Positions 6,785 through 8,930 of a stretch of DNA of 8,930 nucleotides are shown in pieces; position 1 is the first letter of the stretch; every line of letters starts with the position of its first letter. The notes under the pieces are model-generated. The model did no database searches. It was not told where the DNA came from and worked only from the letters and a program-made list of their open reading frames with translations. This DNA comes from JAFMKE01 sp964655225. GTDB lineage: Bacteria; Bacteroidota; Bacteroidia; Chitinophagales; UBA8649. The stretch is from NCBI GenBank assembly GCA_964655225.1, contig CAZZMB010000055.1, positions 1 to 8,930 of the forward strand. The letters run 5' to 3'. The translations under genes were made by a program, and so were the position numbers.

Positions 6785-8212
6785 ATGAAAACGATAAAAC
6801 TCCTTACACTGAGTATTCTTGCACTGACAAGTCTCCATGCTTATGCTCAGGACGATCCATCAAGAGTGCAAGCTATTGCTGATGCTATCACTGTAAACTG
6901 CGGAGCACCTCACTGGGGACCAGATAGCCTAGAAGCTATTCAGAATTACTCACTGTATCGTGAGTTTAAAAAACAAGGGGATAATCAAGATGACCTAGCG
7001 ACCAAAATAAAATACTACAATGACGCATATGTGGGTTGGAAATATATTTATATCAACGCAACGAGCGCAAGAGAAACTCCGCACTTTGATGGAGTGGATA
7101 TTTATAAAGCGTACGCAGAAGCTGCAACTGATGAGGCCATAAAAGGTGCTTACATCGATTCAATGCTTGCTGTTTATGATGTTAGATTGCACTGTTTCGG
7201 AGAAACCGCAGACCTTACCATGAGAAAATCTTTTGCATGGTACAGTAAAAGAAACAAGGGAAATGAAGAGTATGTCTTCAATCTATTTAACCATACTGTG
7301 GACTTGTTTGAATCTGAAGAAGGAACAAGTAAGTTAAAAATTAATGCTGCATTCCTTGCCCCATGGATGATAATGGCTATCAAGGCGCACAAAACTGCAA
7401 AAGTTATTGACCAAGAAGTTGTTTTTGATATTTTTGATGAAATAAATGTTATCGCAGATTACAATTTGGCTAACGGAAATAGCGCCGGGAAATATAAAGG
7501 TGCGGCAGATAAGTGCTTTGAGTACATGGAAAAGTATGGCTATCTTAATCCAGAAACTATCGGGGCTCTTGCTGAGAAAAAATATATTGCTAGCCCAGAA
7601 GACATAGCGACACAAGTAAAAGTATATAAGATGCTAAAAGCGGCAAAGCTTTATGACCATCCTATTTTCTTTGAGGTAGCTGAAAAAGTGTATCTACAAC
7701 AACCGAGTGCTGCATTGGCTACATTCCTTGCTAAAAGAGCAAGTTCAAATAAAGAGTACTCTACTGCTATACAATACATGCAAGAAGCAAATGAGAATGA
7801 AACTGATTCAAATACTAAAGCAAAGAACTTGCTTACCATCGCGCAGTTTTATCAAGCAAAAGGAGATTACAGCTCTGCTCGTTCATACGCTAATAATGCT
7901 GCAGATATGCGTCCAGGATGGGGAGATCCTTTCATACTTATTGGAAGATTATACGCCTCAAGTGGATCTAAATGTGGAAGTGGCACAGGATGGGATAGTC
8001 AGGTTGTCGTATGGGCTGCTATAGATATGTGGAGTAAGGCTAAAAATATTGATCCAAGCGTTACTGATGAAGCTCAAAAATTGATTAATAAATATTATCA
8101 ATATATGCCTTCAAAATCTGATGTATTCTTAAGACCCGATATTAGTGTCGGTTCATCCTTCAGCATCGGATGCTGGATAGGTATTACTACAACAGTAAGA
8201 ACGGCTGACTAA
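6785..8212 (+). CDS. Exported tetratricopeptide-repeat protein
   Basis: The 475-residue protein is predicted to be periplasmic. Its signal peptide spans residues 1-21 and is cut at AYA before QDD. Most of the rest is helical. A clear TPR unit lies at about 343-377 (LLTIAQFYQAKGDYSSARSY, then NNAADMRPGW), and weaker repeats precede it. The C-terminal part has a distinctive motif, LYASSGSKCGSGTGWD at about 389-404, then AIDMWSKAKNIDPSV, and ends with a Gly/Ser-rich segment. Four cysteines of the mature chain (39, 137, 397, 463) allow disulfides. The ATG at 6785 is chosen over an in-frame ATG at 6740, which overlaps the barrel gene and would bury the signal peptide. An A-rich leader precedes it. 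Function is unknown; homologues sit next to coaX and lptC in Bacteroidota. Confidence 0.8.
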   Translation: MKTIKLLTLSILALTSLHAYAQDDPSRVQAIADAITVNCGAPHWGPDSLEAIQNYSLYREFKKQGDNQDDLATKIKYYNDAYVGWKYIYINATSARETPHFDGVDIYKAYAEAATDEAIKGAYIDSMLAVYDVRLHCFGETADLTMRKSFAWYSKRNKGNEEYVFNLFNHTVDLFESEEGTSKLKINAAFLAPWMIMAIKAHKTAKVIDQEVVFDIFDEINVIADYNLANGNSAGKYKGAADKCFEYMEKYGYLNPETIGALAEKKYIASPEDIATQVKVYKMLKAAKLYDHPIFFEVAEKVYLQQPSAALATFLAKRASSNKEYSTAIQYMQEANENETDSNTKAKNLLTIAQFYQAKGDYSSARSYANNAADMRPGWGDPFILIGRLYASSGSKCGSGTGWDSQVVVWAAIDMWSKAKNIDPSVTDEAQKLINKYYQYMPSKSDVFLRPDISVGSSFSIGCWIGITTTVRTAD

Positions 8213-8220
8213 GGCTCAAA

Positions 8221-8808
8221 ATGCAAAGACATTTTATCCATACAAACAATCCGTTTTCAATAGCTTGGAAACGGATTGTTCTTTTTAGCTTTATACTCCT
8301 TACTGCATGCAGTAATGACCTTAAGGATGTAAAAGAAATTAGTACTGAATTCCTGAGTGTTGAAAGAGGAAAAGAAGTTGAAATTCTTTTTACTGAAGAT
8401 GGCTTACCTACCATTCGTATAATTGCACCTACTGCTGTTCGGTATAATACAGAACCCCCTGACTTACCTTATACAGTATTTCCCGACGGACTCAAACTAT
8501 ACGTATATAACGAAAATGGAGATTTAGATAGTGAACTTTCAGCTAATGAAGGTAAAATGACAGACAATAGTGATGATTTAGAGGTCAATGGAGATGTCGT
8601 CATTATCAATGAAAAAGAAGAACAACTGAATACCGAAAATCTCACTTGGAACAAGAAAGACAAAAAAATACGTTCAGAAGGGTTTGTAAAGATTTTTACC
8701 AATGATGAAATAATTTATGGATCTGGTTTTGAAGCAGACGAAAACTTCACCAACTATGTGATTTATAATATAACGGGTATTGTAAAGGTCAAGGACGAAA
8801 GCCTCTAA
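8221..8808 (+). CDS. lptC: LPS export ABC transporter periplasmic protein LptC (lipoprotein form)
   Basis: The 195-residue protein is predicted to be the LptC subunit, which passes lipopolysaccharide from the LptB2FG transporter to the periplasmic LptA bridge. A short polar N-terminus is followed by a hydrophobic stretch and the lipobox LTAC with Cys30, so it is anchored as a lipoprotein, unlike the transmembrane form in E. coli. The rest is a beta-jellyroll of the LptC/YrbK family: FTEDGLPTIRIIAP at about 57-70, PYTVFPDGLKLYVY at about 83-96, LTWNKKDKKIRSEGFVKI and GSGFEADENF at about 167-176. ATG at 8221 is the only normal start that keeps the signal; an AAGG lies six nt before it. It follows the TPR gene by 8 nt. 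A terminator-like hairpin overlaps codons 9-20. Confidence 0.88.
   Translation: MQRHFIHTNNPFSIAWKRIVLFSFILLTACSNDLKDVKEISTEFLSVERGKEVEILFTEDGLPTIRIIAPTAVRYNTEPPDLPYTVFPDGLKLYVYNENGDLDSELSANEGKMTDNSDDLEVNGDVVIINEKEEQLNTENLTWNKKDKKIRSEGFVKIFTNDEIIYGSGFEADENFTNYVIYNITGIVKVKDESL
8245..8286 (+). terminator. Terminator-like hairpin with T-tract inside the start of lptC (candidate attenuator)
   Basis: AACAATCCGTTT (8245-8256) and AAACGGATTGTT (8269-8280) are perfect reverse complements. The stem continues inward by a T-G wobble and three more pairs (C-G, A-T, A-T) to about 16 bp with a four-base loop, TAGC. CTTTTT follows at once (8281-8286). This has the form of a Rho-independent terminator for the upstream TPR gene, 32 nt after its stop, yet it lies within lptC codons 9-22. 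It could partly end transcription before lptC, be melted by ribosomes translating lptC, or protect the upstream mRNA end. Confidence 0.7.
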
Positions 8809-8930
8809 TAGACCATAAGCTGCTGCTCCAAACGCTTATCTCCCCGCAATAACTTTAAGATATACATTCCGCTAGATAAATCAATTGGCAAACGTCTTCC
8901 GCTAAATTTTTCCAAAGTAAAAACCAAGCT
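8805..8930 (-). CDS. C-terminal end of a T9SS-secreted protein (sorting domain; start outside window)
   Basis: On the minus strand a frame is open from the window edge for 41 codons and ends in TAG at 8807-8805. The peptide reads through RRLPIDLSSGMYILKLLRGD and ends EQQLMVY. The pattern of a strand, then DLSSGMYILKL, a turn with Gly-Asp and a final basic or polar strand ending LMVY, is that of the type A C-terminal sorting domain (TIGR04183 type) which directs proteins through the type IX secretion system. The body of the protein lies right of the window, so its activity is unknown. The gene converges on lptC, and the two stop codons overlap in CTAA. Confidence 0.75.
   Translation of the reverse strand, partial: SLVFTLEKFSGRRLPIDLSSGMYILKLLRGDKRLEQQLMVY

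Larger units (their letters stand above)
2575..8808 (+). other. Probable six-gene transcription unit
   Basis: Six genes in one direction are packed with these junctions: a 41-nt overlap (3209-3249), a 13-nt gap (4745-4757), an 11-nt overlap (5461-5471), a 10-nt gap (6775-6784) and an 8-nt gap (8213-8220). No internal promoter stands out. The only strong terminator-like hairpin is inside the first codons of lptC. The order coaX, outer-membrane barrel, TPR protein, lptC recurs in Bacteroidota genomes as far as I recall, which supports reading the run as a functional unit. Co-transcription is inferred, not shown. Confidence 0.55.

Noticed and set aside
7707..8024. A 105-codon ORF on the plus strand inside the TPR gene
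   Set aside because: It is an out-of-frame shadow of a gene with clear signal peptide and TPR repeats, and it has no recognisable domain.
8187..8414. Minus-strand ORF over the TPR/lptC junction
   Set aside because: It is antisense to well-supported coding sequence, and the hydrophobic stretch is the reverse reading of the LptC signal region.

Overview
The window is AT-rich, gene-dense bacterial chromosome that looks like a member of the Bacteroidota, probably Flavobacteriales. The signs are a C-terminal type IX secretion (T9SS) sorting domain at the right edge, a lipoprotein-type LptC, a Bacteroidota-type topoisomerase IV subunit A tail, a TAnnTTTG promoter box, almost no Shine-Dalgarno sequences, and the gene order coaX / outer-membrane barrel / TPR protein / lptC, which recurs in this phylum. 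No rRNA, tRNA, CRISPR array, insertion sequence or phage gene was seen.

Layout. Positions 2-721 hold the 3' end of a topoisomerase IV subunit A gene (parC), whose start lies left of the window. At 770-1597 is a membrane-anchored alpha/beta hydrolase. A 168-nt gap (1598-1765) has no gene but several inverted repeats and separates two converging genes. At 1766-2527, on the minus strand, is a TauE/SafE-type membrane transporter. A 47-nt divergent promoter region follows. Then comes a tight run of six plus-strand genes (2575-8808): a TIP30-like NAD(P)-binding protein, a CapA-like exported protein, type III pantothenate kinase (coaX), an outer-membrane beta-barrel protein, an exported TPR protein and the lipoprotein LptC. 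These genes overlap or are separated by at most 13 nt, so they probably form one transcription unit. The right edge (8805-8930) holds the last 41 codons of a minus-strand gene for a T9SS cargo protein; its stop codon interlocks with that of lptC.

How the genes fit together. The run combines a cofactor enzyme (CoaX, first step of coenzyme A synthesis) with exported envelope proteins: an outer-membrane barrel, a periplasmic TPR protein and the LPS-export component LptC. This points to cell-envelope assembly as the shared theme, although the CoaX link may be positional only.

Main points of interest. (1) The CapA-like protein has lost most signature residues of the CapA metallophosphatase family and carries a C-terminal SPOR-like domain, so it may be a non-catalytic, peptidoglycan-binding derivative. 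(2) A near-perfect terminator-like hairpin with a T-tract sits inside the first codons of lptC, a candidate attenuator. (3) CoaX has serine where the family usually has a catalytic aspartate. (4) The TauE-family gene has a good flavobacterial promoter placed so that its mRNA should be nearly leaderless. None of this amounts to a clear new defence or mobile system; the window is largely core genome.
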